The notes under the pieces are model-generated. The model made no database searches. It was not told the origin of the DNA and saw nothing but the letters and a program-made list of their open reading frames with translations. Source: a virus. From it: a DNA stretch of 24,967 bases. The stretch is taken from IMG/VR virus record IMGVR_UViG_3300025466_000164, positions 1 to 24,967 of that record; one strand, written 5' to 3'. Below are positions 1 through 8,118 of this stretch, piece by piece; positions within the stretch are counted from its first letter, which is position 1; each line of letters opens with the position of its first letter. A program made the translations under genes and the position numbers.

Positions 1-1133
1 CAGCAACCAATATTGCGGGTGGATCAGCCAATCAAATCCCATATAACACCGGATCGGGTGCAACTTCATTCATAACTGCGCCCACAACCGCATCTACTTA
101 TTTGCAATGGAACGGTTCAGCATTTGTTTGGGCCGCTTCGTCGAGTTCTGGTGTTACAACATTCCAAACCAGCCTGAGCGGATTAAGTCCTAGTACCGCA
201 TCAAGCGGAGCTGTGACCTTAAGTGGAACGCTAGGAATGACGTCTGGCGGTACGGGAGCGAATCTGACCGCAGCTTTAGGTTCAATCGTTTATTCTGGTG
301 CGTCAGCCCTTGCATTATTGGCTGGAAATACCACAACAACCCCTCAATTCCTAACAAGCACAGGTACAGGTTCAGCCGCACAGGCTCCAACTTTAACCGG
401 ATCAACGGGTAGTGGTTCGGTTGTTCTGTCTACAAGCCCCACGCTAATTACGCCAAACATAGGCGCAGCAAATGCTACATCCGTAACGATTGGAACGCTA
501 ACGTATACCCCAGCAAATGCGCTAATAACGGCGCAAAGCTCGGCAACGGCATATAACCAAGTAATTATCCAAAACAGTAATACAGGAGCAACTGCTTCTA
601 CGGATTACATTGTCAATAATTCACTAAGTACCGACTCCACCTATTACGGTGATTTTGGTATGAATTCATCTGGATTTACTGGTTCGGGCGCATTTAACCA
701 GCCCAATGCAGTCTATTTGACGGCAACCACAGCAGATTTGGCAATCGGCACGACTACATCAAACGCGATTCACTTTGTCATCAATGGAAGTGCGACTGAT
801 GCAGCAACCATTGCTACTACGGGCGTAACAACCTTTAATTATCAACTGGCTTCAACAGTTTCAACCGGAACAGCCCCGTTAATCATAGCCAGCACGACAC
901 AGGTTGCTAACTTACAAGCCCAATATGCAACTAACGTCTATGCTGGAGCAACTAACCAAATCTCGTATCAAACGGCGGCTAACACAACTGGATTCATAAC
1001 AGCCCCCACAATCGCCTCAACTTACTTACAATGGACGGGATCGGCCTTTGCATGGGCTACGGCTGGCGGGGGTGGAACAACCTCTGGTGCAAGTAATATT
1101 TATGTTCAACAACAATTCGGAGGCTTCCTGTAA
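1..1133 (+). CDS. Tail fibre-like protein, 5' end outside window
   Basis: The frame is open from base 3 with no stop, so the gene begins left of the window; the TTG at 102 is an internal Leu codon, not a convincing start. The visible protein is rich in Ser, Thr, Ala and Gly, has few charged residues, and carries fibre-type motifs such as SGGTG and SPTLITPNIG. A stretch at the left edge (ANQIPYNTG...TASTYLQWNGSAFVWA) recurs near the C-terminus (TNQISYQT...IASTYLQWTGSAFAWA), so the fibre is built at least partly of repeats. It ends in a Gly-rich segment and YVQQQFGGFL, and its stop overlaps the next start (TAATG). Role inferred: trimeric tail fibre or receptor-binding shaft on the virion. The general class is fairly safe, the exact role is not. 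Confidence 0.75.
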   Translation, partial: ATNIAGGSANQIPYNTGSGATSFITAPTTASTYLQWNGSAFVWAASSSSGVTTFQTSLSGLSPSTASSGAVTLSGTLGMTSGGTGANLTAALGSIVYSGASALALLAGNTTTTPQFLTSTGTGSAAQAPTLTGSTGSGSVVLSTSPTLITPNIGAANATSVTIGTLTYTPANALITAQSSATAYNQVIIQNSNTGATASTDYIVNNSLSTDSTYYGDFGMNSSGFTGSGAFNQPNAVYLTATTADLAIGTTTSNAIHFVINGSATDAATIATTGVTTFNYQLASTVSTGTAPLIIASTTQVANLQAQYATNVYAGATNQISYQTAANTTGFITAPTIASTYLQWTGSAFAWATAGGGGTTSGASNIYVQQQFGGFL

Positions 1134-1534
1134 TGGCTGCAAATACATCCCCTATATTTCCCTTAACGCCGATTATCGGTATTGGTTCATTGGCTTCAGC
1201 AACGGCGGTTACATCCCGCGCCAATATCACAGGTACAACGGGTTTGACTCAGCTAACGGCTACCTCAACAAACGGCACAAAGATTGACGCCATCACCGTT
1301 AAAGCTACGGCAACCTCTGTCGCGTCAAACCTGTTCATCTGGATTTATAACGGCACAACGTCTTATCTGTATGACGAATTTGACGTAACAGCCATCACGG
1401 CAGGAAATACGACTGATTCGTTCTTGTTGACTAAAGCCTATGCTTACTTGGTCTTGCCGCCGACCTATCAGCTATATATTAGTCAGACTGTTCAAACGAA
1501 CTTAACGGCTTACGCTCTAGGAGGCACGTACTAA
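1133..1534 (+). CDS. Small virion/tail fibre accessory protein
   Basis: This 133-residue protein starts MAANTSPIFPLTPIIG and is dominated by beta-prone Thr/Ala/Ser segments ending in YALGGTY. I recall proteins with the same opening and a similar C-terminus next to fibre genes in aquatic phages, where they are annotated only as structural or hypothetical. The start overlaps the previous stop and the stop overlaps the next start, both as TAATG, so it is translated as part of the fibre operon. No enzymatic motif is visible. A decoration or receptor-binding tip protein is the likeliest role, by context. Confidence 0.65.
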   Translation: MAANTSPIFPLTPIIGIGSLASATAVTSRANITGTTGLTQLTATSTNGTKIDAITVKATATSVASNLFIWIYNGTTSYLYDEFDVTAITAGNTTDSFLLTKAYAYLVLPPTYQLYISQTVQTNLTAYALGGTY

Positions 1535-1734
1535 TGGCATTTGCTCCGTCATTTAACTGGCCTAACAGTAATCCGCAGATTATTGCTAGCCAGGCTTTGC
1601 ACGTTTCATCGCAGACAATGACGGTGGGTTATACGATTCCCGCCGGATCATCGGCAATGACAACAGGGCCGTTTACTATTGCCGGGGGCTCGCAGTTAGT
1701 CATTCCATCTGGCTCACGATTGGTGGTTCTCTGA
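1534..1734 (+). CDS. Short fibre-tip-like protein (copy 1 of a tandem pair)
   Basis: This 66-residue product is TAATG-coupled on the 5' side and overlaps the next start at its stop. Its C-terminal half (YTIPAGSSAMTTGPFTIAG, then VIPSGSRLVVL) matches that of the next gene (YTVTSGRSAVMVGPITIAS, then TIPNGSKVVLL). That pattern of short beta strands with alternating Gly/Ser and a TIPxGS ending is one I recall at the C-terminus of many phage fibre and capsid-fibre proteins, where it probably forms a small trimeric beta-prism cap. Function is inferred from context. Confidence 0.6.
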   Translation: MAFAPSFNWPNSNPQIIASQALHVSSQTMTVGYTIPAGSSAMTTGPFTIAGGSQLVIPSGSRLVVL

Positions 1735-1976
1735 TGGCATACGGACAAGTTATTGCGGGATCGGTACAGACTGACTCGATCAACAACTCCACAGGCTTTA
1801 TATTAAGCCCCCCATCCAGCGTGATGCGTAACCGTATCATTAACGGTACGTCTGGTGCGATTAGGGCTTCTTACACAGTCACAAGCGGTAGAAGTGCTGT
1901 GATGGTTGGCCCGATCACGATTGCGTCAGGTGCATCAATAACGATCCCTAACGGATCAAAGGTAGTCTTACTATGA
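1734..1976 (+). CDS. Short fibre-tip-like protein (copy 2 of a tandem pair)
   Basis: This 80-residue protein shares its C-terminal module with the preceding gene (SxxxxGPxTIAxG, then xIPxGSxxVxL) but has a different N-terminus (MAYGQVIAGSVQTDSIN). The N-terminus resembles that of the following gene (MTYGTLNSDVIQSS), which suggests modules mixed between neighbours. The start uses the last base of the previous stop, and the next gene's ATG overlaps its TGA. Likely a virion fibre-tip component; no catalytic motif is seen. Confidence 0.6.
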   Translation: MAYGQVIAGSVQTDSINNSTGFILSPPSSVMRNRIINGTSGAIRASYTVTSGRSAVMVGPITIASGASITIPNGSKVVLL

Positions 1977-2362
1977 CCTACGGTACGCTTAACTCAGACG
2001 TTATCCAATCGTCTACAGCAGGAACCCCGCCACAGTTTAATGATGGATCAAGTACACAGATTGGTACGCTGTGCAGGGCTTGGGCTGACTGGAATGGAGT
2101 TTCATCGGTCACGATCAGAGCGTCATTTAATGTGTCAAGCATAACTCGAACTGGAACAGGTTCGTACACAATTAACTTTACTAATGCTATGCCCGATGCA
2201 AATTATTGCGTAGTAACTTCAGCCAATCCAAACAACAGCGGAAGATCGGCGGCTCTTTCAACTTATACAAGCGTAACCACAACATCATTCAACACAATAT
2301 GTAATGACACAGGAAACGCAACGGTAGATGCTAGTTATGCCAACATTGCCGTCTTCCGCTAA
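1973..2362 (+). CDS. Tail fibre domain protein (copy 1 of a second tandem pair)
   Basis: A 129-residue protein with CRAWADWNG, then IRASFNVSSITRTGTGSYTI, NFTNAMPDANY and a C-terminal ANIAVFR. I recognise the AWVNFNGT...IRxSxNVSSxTxxGxGxYxxxFxxxxPDANY layout as a common receptor-facing domain at the ends of phage tail fibres, often fused to longer fibres; here it is free-standing. It has an ATGA overlap with the upstream gene and is followed after 9 nt by a paralogue. Probably a small trimeric fibre or fibre tip. Confidence 0.7.
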   Translation: MTYGTLNSDVIQSSTAGTPPQFNDGSSTQIGTLCRAWADWNGVSSVTIRASFNVSSITRTGTGSYTINFTNAMPDANYCVVTSANPNNSGRSAALSTYTSVTTTSFNTICNDTGNATVDASYANIAVFR

Positions 2363-2371
2363 GGACTAATC

Positions 2372-2770
2372 ATGACCACAATCTTAAATGCAGTCAGCGG
2401 AACAGGATTAACCCAAACAGCGGATGGTTCTGGTGTATTAAAAGTACAGTCAAACGGTGTGACCACTAATGCTTTGGCTTGGGTAAACTTTAATGGCACA
2501 AACGGTTCAATTCGTGCGGCTTACAACGTTAGTTCTGTAACTAGAGTTTCTACTGGAACTTATTCTGTGGCTTTTACTACTGCTACGACAGACGCTAATT
2601 ATTCTGTGTCTTTAATGTCTAGTATTGCAAGTGCTGCTTCAAACGGAACAGCTAACCAACTTTTAGAATCCACTACGCCGACAACGTCAGGCTTTACATG
2701 GAATAACTACAAAACAGGCACAGGCGTGTTTGACCCGCTTTATGCTCACGTTAATGTATTCGGTAACTAA
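2372..2770 (+). CDS. Tail fibre domain protein (copy 2 of a second tandem pair)
   Basis: This 132-residue protein is clearly paralogous to the preceding one: ALAWVNFNGTNGSIRAAYN, VSSVTRVSTGTYSVAFTTA, DANYSVSL and a C-terminal AHVNVFGN line up with copy 1. The N-terminal VLKVQSNGVTTNALAW matches the usual junction between a fibre shaft and this domain. A good ribosome site (AAGGA, about 7 nt before the ATG) precedes the gene, so it can be translated independently. Role inferred: alternative or additional fibre tip. Confidence 0.7.
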   Translation: MTTILNAVSGTGLTQTADGSGVLKVQSNGVTTNALAWVNFNGTNGSIRAAYNVSSVTRVSTGTYSVAFTTATTDANYSVSLMSSIASAASNGTANQLLESTTPTTSGFTWNNYKTGTGVFDPLYAHVNVFGN

Positions 2771-2782
2771 TAAGGAAATAAC

Positions 2783-3208
2783 ATGGCAAATGTAATCATC
2801 TTCACAAACGAAAACGGCGGCGTAAGCGTATGCGTACCCACAGGCGAAATGGACATTAACGCTGTTAAAGCCAAAGACACGCCAAGCCACTCAATCATCG
2901 TAGATGACTCCACTCTGCCCCAAGCAGACAACGATTACTTCAACGCATGGGAATTGACCGGCGATACAGTCACAGTCAACATGACTAAAGCTATTGCGTT
3001 GCAGACTGATAATCTCAATAGCATTGCGAAAGCGGAAGTATCACACCGCACAACAAATGCTGGGATTGGGATTGCAAACAAGATGGCTGATGCTGATTGG
3101 TTGGCTCTGTTGGCTACCGCTAGAACGGCTATTGCTGCGGCTACCACTACAGCAGCCCTGAGATCCGCTCTGGAACCCGTACAAGCCGCTATCACGGCTA
3201 ATGCTTAA
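2783..3208 (+). CDS. Putative phage tail protein (VCVPTGE family)
   Basis: The 141-residue protein opens MANVIIFTNENGGVSVCVPT and continues with AKDTPSHSIIVDDSTLP and NAWELTGDTVTVNMTKA, a combination I recall from small proteins next to tail fibres in many Gram-negative phages. The N-terminal half looks like a compact beta domain; the C-terminal half (about residues 65-141) is alanine-rich and predicted helical. This resembles tail fibre assembly or chaperone proteins, which have a variable helical tail, but I cannot prove that role. It lies in the fibre operon with AAGGA upstream of the ATG. Confidence 0.65.
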   Translation: MANVIIFTNENGGVSVCVPTGEMDINAVKAKDTPSHSIIVDDSTLPQADNDYFNAWELTGDTVTVNMTKAIALQTDNLNSIAKAEVSHRTTNAGIGIANKMADADWLALLATARTAIAAATTTAALRSALEPVQAAITANA

Positions 3209-3217
3209 GGTGATGCT

Positions 3218-3715
3218 ATGACGATGGTATTGGACGGATCAGGCGTATTAACGACAGGGGTTCCAAACCTAGGAACAGCACAAGCATCGACCAGCGGAAC
3301 AGCGATTACGTTTACGGGTATTCCGTCTGGAGTAAAACGGATTACTGCGATGTTTAACGGGGTTTCAACTAATGGATCGTCTCTCGTACAAGTACAGATA
3401 GGATCAGGAAGCTATACTTCTTCTGGGTACAACTCAGGAGCATATACAAATACAACTAAAACCGTTGCTACCTCTGGTTTTCTAATTGATGCCTCGGGAA
3501 ATGCGCTATATCTCAGAAGTGGTTTAATTACCATCTGTGCTATGAGTTCAAATATTTGGGTTGTTGCTGGTTCATGGTCGGATCAGGCCAATTCAAATAT
3601 ATCTTATTTTTCTGGTGGCGTAACAATATCAGGCACATTAGATAGACTTCAAGTAACCACAGTAAACGGCACAGATACATTTGATGCTGGCTCAATCAAC
3701 ATCTTATACGAGTAA
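3218..3715 (+). CDS. Fibre-type virion protein, beta-rich
   Basis: This 165-residue protein starts MTMVLDGSGVLTTGVPNLGT and contains ITFTGIPSGVKRITAMFNGV and a C-terminal LQVTTVNGTDTFDAGSINIL. The pattern (xxITFTGIPxxVKRIxxxFxxVSxxGxxxxxVQ...DxFDAGxxNIxYE) is one I recall as a free-standing or C-terminal jelly-roll-like domain of phage fibres, ending almost always with FDAGSINIxxE. It sits between the tail protein at 2783 and the small protein at 3719. No enzymatic residues are seen. Probably a receptor-binding module. Confidence 0.65.
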   Translation: MTMVLDGSGVLTTGVPNLGTAQASTSGTAITFTGIPSGVKRITAMFNGVSTNGSSLVQVQIGSGSYTSSGYNSGAYTNTTKTVATSGFLIDASGNALYLRSGLITICAMSSNIWVVAGSWSDQANSNISYFSGGVTISGTLDRLQVTTVNGTDTFDAGSINILYE

Positions 3716-3718
3716 GCT

Positions 3719-4027
3719 ATGAACTGGAAAATCTTAGAAATTCGCTCAAATAACGATTTGATTGTTGCAGCAAGATACTTTTGTTCGGCTAATGACGAAA
3801 CCAATACCGTCGAAACTGAGGGATGGTGGAACTTTAATGAACCATCTCTTAAAACCCCGTTTTTGGAAGTTACTGAAGAAATGGTAATTGAGTGGGTAAA
3901 AGCCGAAACCACGAAAGATGGCGCAAATATGATTGAAACTAGGCTGACAGAACAGCTAACAGCACTAGAAGCCCAGAAAAAAGTAATTGCGCCTTGGCTC
4001 CCGCAGATTTTTACGCCTGAGATATGA
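3719..4027 (+). CDS. Conserved phage protein of the fibre region (DUF7936-like)
   Basis: A 102-residue acidic protein beginning MNWKILEIRSNNDLIVAARY, with NTVETEGWWNF, EVTEEMVIEWVKAET and a C-terminal run ending APWLPQIFTP. These landmarks match a small family I recall as DUF7936, found beside tail genes in aquatic podoviruses. The fold looks like a beta sheet followed by a helix with a Glu/Gln-rich stretch. Function unknown. It starts 3 nt after the previous stop and is followed by a 25-nt gap with AAGGA serving the next gene. Confidence 0.6.
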   Translation: MNWKILEIRSNNDLIVAARYFCSANDETNTVETEGWWNFNEPSLKTPFLEVTEEMVIEWVKAETTKDGANMIETRLTEQLTALEAQKKVIAPWLPQIFTPEI

Positions 4028-4052
4028 TACTGAAAACCACAAGGACTAACCC

Positions 4053-4778
4053 ATGACAGCCGTCAACCTTTCCTTATTCGCCGGTGCAGGAGCGCAGTTT
4101 TTTGACAACAATGCCGTTCCTTTAGCGGCGGGTTTAATCTACACCTATACCGCTGGAACCACCTCAAACCAGACAACCTACACCAGTTCGTCTGGATCAA
4201 TCGCTAATCCAAACCCAATCGTATTAGATTCCGCTGGACGGGTTCCGAATGAGATTTGGTTAATTGCGGGTAATACCTACAAGTTTGTAGTCACAAGTGC
4301 CACAGGAACAACTTATGGAACTTATGACAATATTCCCGGTGCAAACTCGATTGCTTATCCTGTAACGGTAGCTAACGGCGGAACTGGCCTTACAACATTG
4401 ACCGCCAACGCCCTATTATTAGGAAATGGAACTTCCAGCCCGCAGTTTGTAACAGCAGGAACCTCTGGAAACCTTTTAGTCGATAACGGTACAACATGGG
4501 CAAGCCAAGCGTTTACAAATTCGTTCGGGACAAGTGGATATGCCAACCTACCCGGCGGCCTACTTATAAATTGGGGAACTGTAACTGCCACGACCGCAGG
4601 GGCTACGTTCACATTCTCAACCGCTTTTCCTGTTGCGTGTAACTCGGTTGTAGTATCGAACACCGCAGGTGCAAGCTCCGCGATTGTTGTTTCAGCCGGA
4701 ACGCCTAGCAAGACAGCAGTTACGGTCTATTCAGAAAGCACTACTGTTACCGCGACAGTCTTTGCAATAGGTCACTAA
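4053..4778 (+). CDS. Tail fibre/tailspike-type protein with head-binding-like N-terminus
   Basis: Residues about 1-95 (AQFFDNNAVPLAAGLIYTYT, then VLDSAGRVPNEIWLIAGNTY and KFVV) match the N-terminal domain shared by many tailspikes and fibres that attach to the tail hub. A GGTGLTT shaft motif and the segment LLLGNGTSSPQFV follow, and the C-terminus (GYANLPGGLLINWG, then a beta-rich end) resembles the gp53-like fibre tip. So a whole short fibre (anchor, shaft, tip) is packed into 241 residues. It is TAATG-coupled to the gp4-like gene, tying it to the tail hub operon. No hydrolase motif is apparent, so fibre is preferred over depolymerase. Confidence 0.75.
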   Translation: MTAVNLSLFAGAGAQFFDNNAVPLAAGLIYTYTAGTTSNQTTYTSSSGSIANPNPIVLDSAGRVPNEIWLIAGNTYKFVVTSATGTTYGTYDNIPGANSIAYPVTVANGGTGLTTLTANALLLGNGTSSPQFVTAGTSGNLLVDNGTTWASQAFTNSFGTSGYANLPGGLLINWGTVTATTAGATFTFSTAFPVACNSVVVSNTAGASSAIVVSAGTPSKTAVTVYSESTTVTATVFAIGH

Positions 4779-5749
4779 TGACTACGCCGCTCGATATAGT
4801 CAGCCGCGCTCTTAAGGACATTGGGGCGTTAGAAGCCGGGGAAACACCGTCAGCAGACGCAGCACAAGATGCGTTTGATATGATGAATGACATGATCGAC
4901 CAATGGAGCAATGAGTCGATGATGGTGACGTACAAGACGGAAATCATCTTTCCGATTGTACAAGGCCAAACCCAATACACGATTGGCCCCGGTGGACAGA
5001 TTGGAGCGGTATTTACTGGATCAATTACCAACAACGTCCTAACAGTAACCGCTATTTCAAGCGGTGCGATTGGCTTAGGAATGACCCTAAGCGGAACTGG
5101 TATCGCATCAGGAACCACGATTGTTGCGTTTGGAACGGGTGCTGGCGGCAATATCAACGAAGCCGGGACTTACATTCTGAACACTTATCAGACCGTAAGC
5201 TCGTCAACAATCAACGCTTATTGGCAGCGTCCCTTGTCGATTAACTCGGCATTTGTGCGAATCAATACCAACTCAAACGGTATGCCGATCAACAACGGCG
5301 GCCTTGATTATCCGATCTCAATTCTGAACTTTGATCAGTACGAGATGATTGGCCTTAAGACCTTAAACGGCCCTTGGCCTAAAGCTCTGTATTACCAGCC
5401 CACAGAGTTATTGGGAAATATCTTTGTCTGGCCTAATCCGTCACAAGGCGAGATGCACATATTTGCAGACACATTGTTTAGCCGTTATTCGACTTTAGCC
5501 GACCAGATTACGCTACCCCAAGGCTTCAATAATGCTTTGAGATGGTGCTTGGCTGAAAGACTGATGCCTATGTATGGAAAGGCCAGCCAAACGCAAATAG
5601 CGATGATTACGGCCTTTGCAGCACAGTCAAAGGCTACGATTAAGCGAACAAACATGAAACCGCCTCAAGTATCGAGGTTTGATGAAGTTATTACGAGCAG
5701 CCGCAGCAAAGACGCTGGCTGGATTCTTTCCGGTGGATTCTTTAGGTAA
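4778..5749 (+). CDS. P22 gp4-like head-to-tail connector (tail accessory factor)
   Basis: The opening MTTPLDIVSRALKDIGALE and residues 25-50 (helical, DMMNDMIDQWSNE), followed by the strand ending QTQYTIGPGG, are typical of the P22 tail accessory factor gp4, which joins the portal to the tail hub. The family pattern resumes at RPLSINSAFVR (about 151-161), continues with ALYYQPTEL and VWPNP, and ends in a helical region (LAERLMPMYGK). Between them (about 77-147) lies an extra Gly/Thr-rich beta domain (GSITNNVLTVTAISSGAIG ... YQTVSSSTINA) not expected in gp4, which explains the 323-residue length. It sits just before the gp10-like hub, with one fibre gene between. High confidence in family. Confidence 0.85.
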   Translation: MTTPLDIVSRALKDIGALEAGETPSADAAQDAFDMMNDMIDQWSNESMMVTYKTEIIFPIVQGQTQYTIGPGGQIGAVFTGSITNNVLTVTAISSGAIGLGMTLSGTGIASGTTIVAFGTGAGGNINEAGTYILNTYQTVSSSTINAYWQRPLSINSAFVRINTNSNGMPINNGGLDYPISILNFDQYEMIGLKTLNGPWPKALYYQPTELLGNIFVWPNPSQGEMHIFADTLFSRYSTLADQITLPQGFNNALRWCLAERLMPMYGKASQTQIAMITAFAAQSKATIKRTNMKPPQVSRFDEVITSSRSKDAGWILSGGFFR

Positions 5750-5754
5750 TTAAT

Positions 5755-6552
5755 ATGGCAAGCACAACCTTTGTCGATGGCTCAACAGTTATCGTAGCCG
5801 CATGGCTGAATGATACGAATAACCTTGTTTATAACGGAGTATTCCAAAGCTCCAACATCACGATTACGGGTAGCTTAACGGCCCCTGTTGTAAAAGCCAG
5901 TTCAAGTCTTACCTTGCAAACCAACGGCACAACCCCCGCAATATTTGCAGATACAAGCCAAAACGTAGGATTAGGCACAAATTCGCTGGTAAGCGGATTT
6001 AAGGTCACAACTAACGGATCAGCTATTGCTAACGGAAGTTTTACCTCTTACGGATCAGACCCTAACTTATCCACAGGTTCCAGCCGGACATTTATGGACT
6101 TTTCGGGTAGCACCGGGCGAATCGGGACTGCTACGGGTACGGGATCAGGTGGATCGTTAGCGTTGTATGTAAATAACAGTTCCGTTGCCACATTAGACAG
6201 TTCTGGAAATTTAGGAACAAACGGCAACGTCACGTCAAGTGGAGCGGTTACGGGAAATAACCTGTTTGGACAAAGCCAAACATGGACTAACGTAACCAGT
6301 TCTCGCGCATTTGGTACAACCTACACAAACAGCACAACGCGCCCAATCATGGTATCCGTTTGGGGCTCTAGTACCTCGGTTGCTGAAGGTTATGTTTCTT
6401 GTTCGATTAACGGAACACAGGTCGCAAGAAACGGTTGCGATACTACGAACTACAACAATATTGATCCCGGATTAACGATCATTGTGCCCCCGAGTGCTAC
6501 TTACAATATAAGCTCTAACTGTAGTTTGTCAGGTTGGTTTGAGTTACGTTAA
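5755..6552 (+). CDS. Tail fibre protein with C-terminal beta tip domain
   Basis: A 265-residue low-charge protein. The N-terminus (TTFVDGSTVIVAAWLNDTNN, V..GVF) is a short anchor segment common in podovirus fibres; the middle has shaft repeats (SSLTLQTNGTTPAIFADTSQ, VGLGTNS; DSSGNLGTNGNVTSSGAVTG). The C-terminal part starts SRAFGTTYTNSTTRPIMVSV and ends in IIVPPSATYNI and WFELR, a tip domain I recall from many fibres. It lies between the gp4-like and gp10-like genes, so it probably attaches to the tail hub. The ribosome site is weak (AGGT). Confidence 0.75.
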   Translation: MASTTFVDGSTVIVAAWLNDTNNLVYNGVFQSSNITITGSLTAPVVKASSSLTLQTNGTTPAIFADTSQNVGLGTNSLVSGFKVTTNGSAIANGSFTSYGSDPNLSTGSSRTFMDFSGSTGRIGTATGTGSGGSLALYVNNSSVATLDSSGNLGTNGNVTSSGAVTGNNLFGQSQTWTNVTSSRAFGTTYTNSTTRPIMVSVWGSSTSVAEGYVSCSINGTQVARNGCDTTNYNNIDPGLTIIVPPSATYNISSNCSLSGWFELR

Positions 6553-6561
6553 GGATAAAAA

Positions 6562-8118
6562 ATGCCTGATTTCGGGTTTGTTGGCCCATCATATACAACC
6601 CCCTCGCTTTACCAAAATGCCGAGGAATGTATTAACTTTTTCCCCGAGATTGATTTAACCAAGCAAGCAGGGGAAAGAGGGGTTGTTGCGTTATATCCTA
6701 CGCCGGGATTAGTAGCCGCGTACCAACTGGCAAGTGCGCCGGTTAGGGGAATGAGGGCGTTATCCGGTGGGAAATACCTTATGGCGGTTGCCGGGATTTA
6801 CGTCTACACAATAGATACAAACGGCAACGTAGTGCAGGTCGGTACGTTATCCAGTAATAGCGCATCATCAACCCCAATATCTATAACTGACACGATTACC
6901 AGCCAAGGCTTGGTCGCATATTTGGCTGACGGTGTTAATCGTTATTATTGGGTAGCTTCATCTGGCTCGTTCCAAACATTACCTGCCACAGATGGCCCTT
7001 GGCAGGGCGCACAAGTTTTAGATTCGGTAGATGGTTATGTAATCTATAACCAAGCAGGAACCCAGAATTGGGCCGCTACAGACCTTAATAGTCAGTTCTC
7101 AACAAATGCTTATTACGGTTCCAAAAACGGTTCGCCTGACAATCTAGTTTCAATTATTGCTGACCGCCGCAACGTCTTTTTACTAGGTGAAGTAACAACC
7201 GAAGTCTGGATTGACGTAGGGAACACAATCAGCGGCGTAGTTTCGTTCCCGTTTAGCCGTATTCAAGGTTCTTCCATCCAGCATGGTTGTGCGGCCCCCT
7301 ATTCGATTGCGCGATTTGCCGAACAGTTTGTCTTTGTATCAAAAGACACGCGAGGACAAGGCATTATTGGGGCGATTCAAGGCTATCAGTTCATTAGATT
7401 GTCGACCCATCCCGTAGAACAATCCTTGATTGGTCAGGTTATATCAGACGCGATTGCGTATACCTATCAGTTAGAAGGCCATGAAATGTACGTTGTGACC
7501 TTTCCAACGGCTAATCTAACTTGGGTATTCGATTTAACGACAAAAATGTGGCACAAATGGTTGTCGCTAAATGCTGCAACTGACACTTATTATCGCCACA
7601 GATCAAACGCTGGCGCGTATTTTAATGGCAACTATTATGTGGGCGATTACCAGAACGGGCAGATTTATTCCTTGTCCCTTACCGCTTACACGGACGCAGG
7701 AACAACCATTAAAAGACTGCGGAGAGCCCCGCATCTTATCAGCGATTACCAAAGACAATATTTTGCCGAACTACAGATACGTTTCGAGCCGGGGGTTGGG
7801 CTTAACTTTATCCCCGCCAATCCTTCGCTTACCTCTGTTGCGGGATTAGCTGTAACAGGTACAGCGGTTGCAGGGACACCAATTATCCCGGCCCCTGGGG
7901 CAAATCCCAAAGCTATGCTGAGATGGTCAAATGATGGCGGTTCAACCTATTCAAACGAATATTGGACATCTATTGGTACATTGGGAGCATACAAGAATCG
8001 TGCAATCTGGCGGCGTTTAGGATGGTCGCGTGATCGAATCTTTGAAGTATCTATAACTGATCCAGTTAAAGCGGTTATTGTTGCGGCTAACTTGAAAGCA
8101 GAGGTAGGTGAAAATTGA
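6562..8118 (+). CDS. P22 gp10-like tail hub / DNA stabilisation protein
   Basis: The start MPDFGFVGPSYTTPSLYQNA, followed by ECINFFPE and LYPTPGL, is diagnostic for the family of P22 gp10, the hub that plugs the tail after DNA packaging and to which spikes bind. The 518-residue length fits (P22 gp10 is of similar size). The body looks like a beta-propeller: repeated short strands with landmarks such as IADRRNVFLLGEVTTEVWID, FVSKDTRGQG and VFDLTTKMWHKW. The last third (from about residue 400) is a beta-rich domain with WSNDGGSTYSNE. AAGGA precedes the ATG; its TGA overlaps the TTG start of the next gene. Confidence 0.88.
   Translation: MPDFGFVGPSYTTPSLYQNAEECINFFPEIDLTKQAGERGVVALYPTPGLVAAYQLASAPVRGMRALSGGKYLMAVAGIYVYTIDTNGNVVQVGTLSSNSASSTPISITDTITSQGLVAYLADGVNRYYWVASSGSFQTLPATDGPWQGAQVLDSVDGYVIYNQAGTQNWAATDLNSQFSTNAYYGSKNGSPDNLVSIIADRRNVFLLGEVTTEVWIDVGNTISGVVSFPFSRIQGSSIQHGCAAPYSIARFAEQFVFVSKDTRGQGIIGAIQGYQFIRLSTHPVEQSLIGQVISDAIAYTYQLEGHEMYVVTFPTANLTWVFDLTTKMWHKWLSLNAATDTYYRHRSNAGAYFNGNYYVGDYQNGQIYSLSLTAYTDAGTTIKRLRRAPHLISDYQRQYFAELQIRFEPGVGLNFIPANPSLTSVAGLAVTGTAVAGTPIIPAPGANPKAMLRWSNDGGSTYSNEYWTSIGTLGAYKNRAIWRRLGWSRDRIFEVSITDPVKAVIVAANLKAEVGEN

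Noticed and set aside
4355-5157. Minus-strand ORFs opposite the fibre and gp4-like genes
   Set aside because: They mirror Gly/Thr-rich coding sequence, contain many Pro/Val typical of antisense reading, and would oppose a compact operon.
1-6552. Diversity-generating retroelement acting on fibre genes
   Set aside because: No reverse transcriptase, template repeat or adenine-biased variable repeat is seen; the duplications look like ordinary gene duplication.
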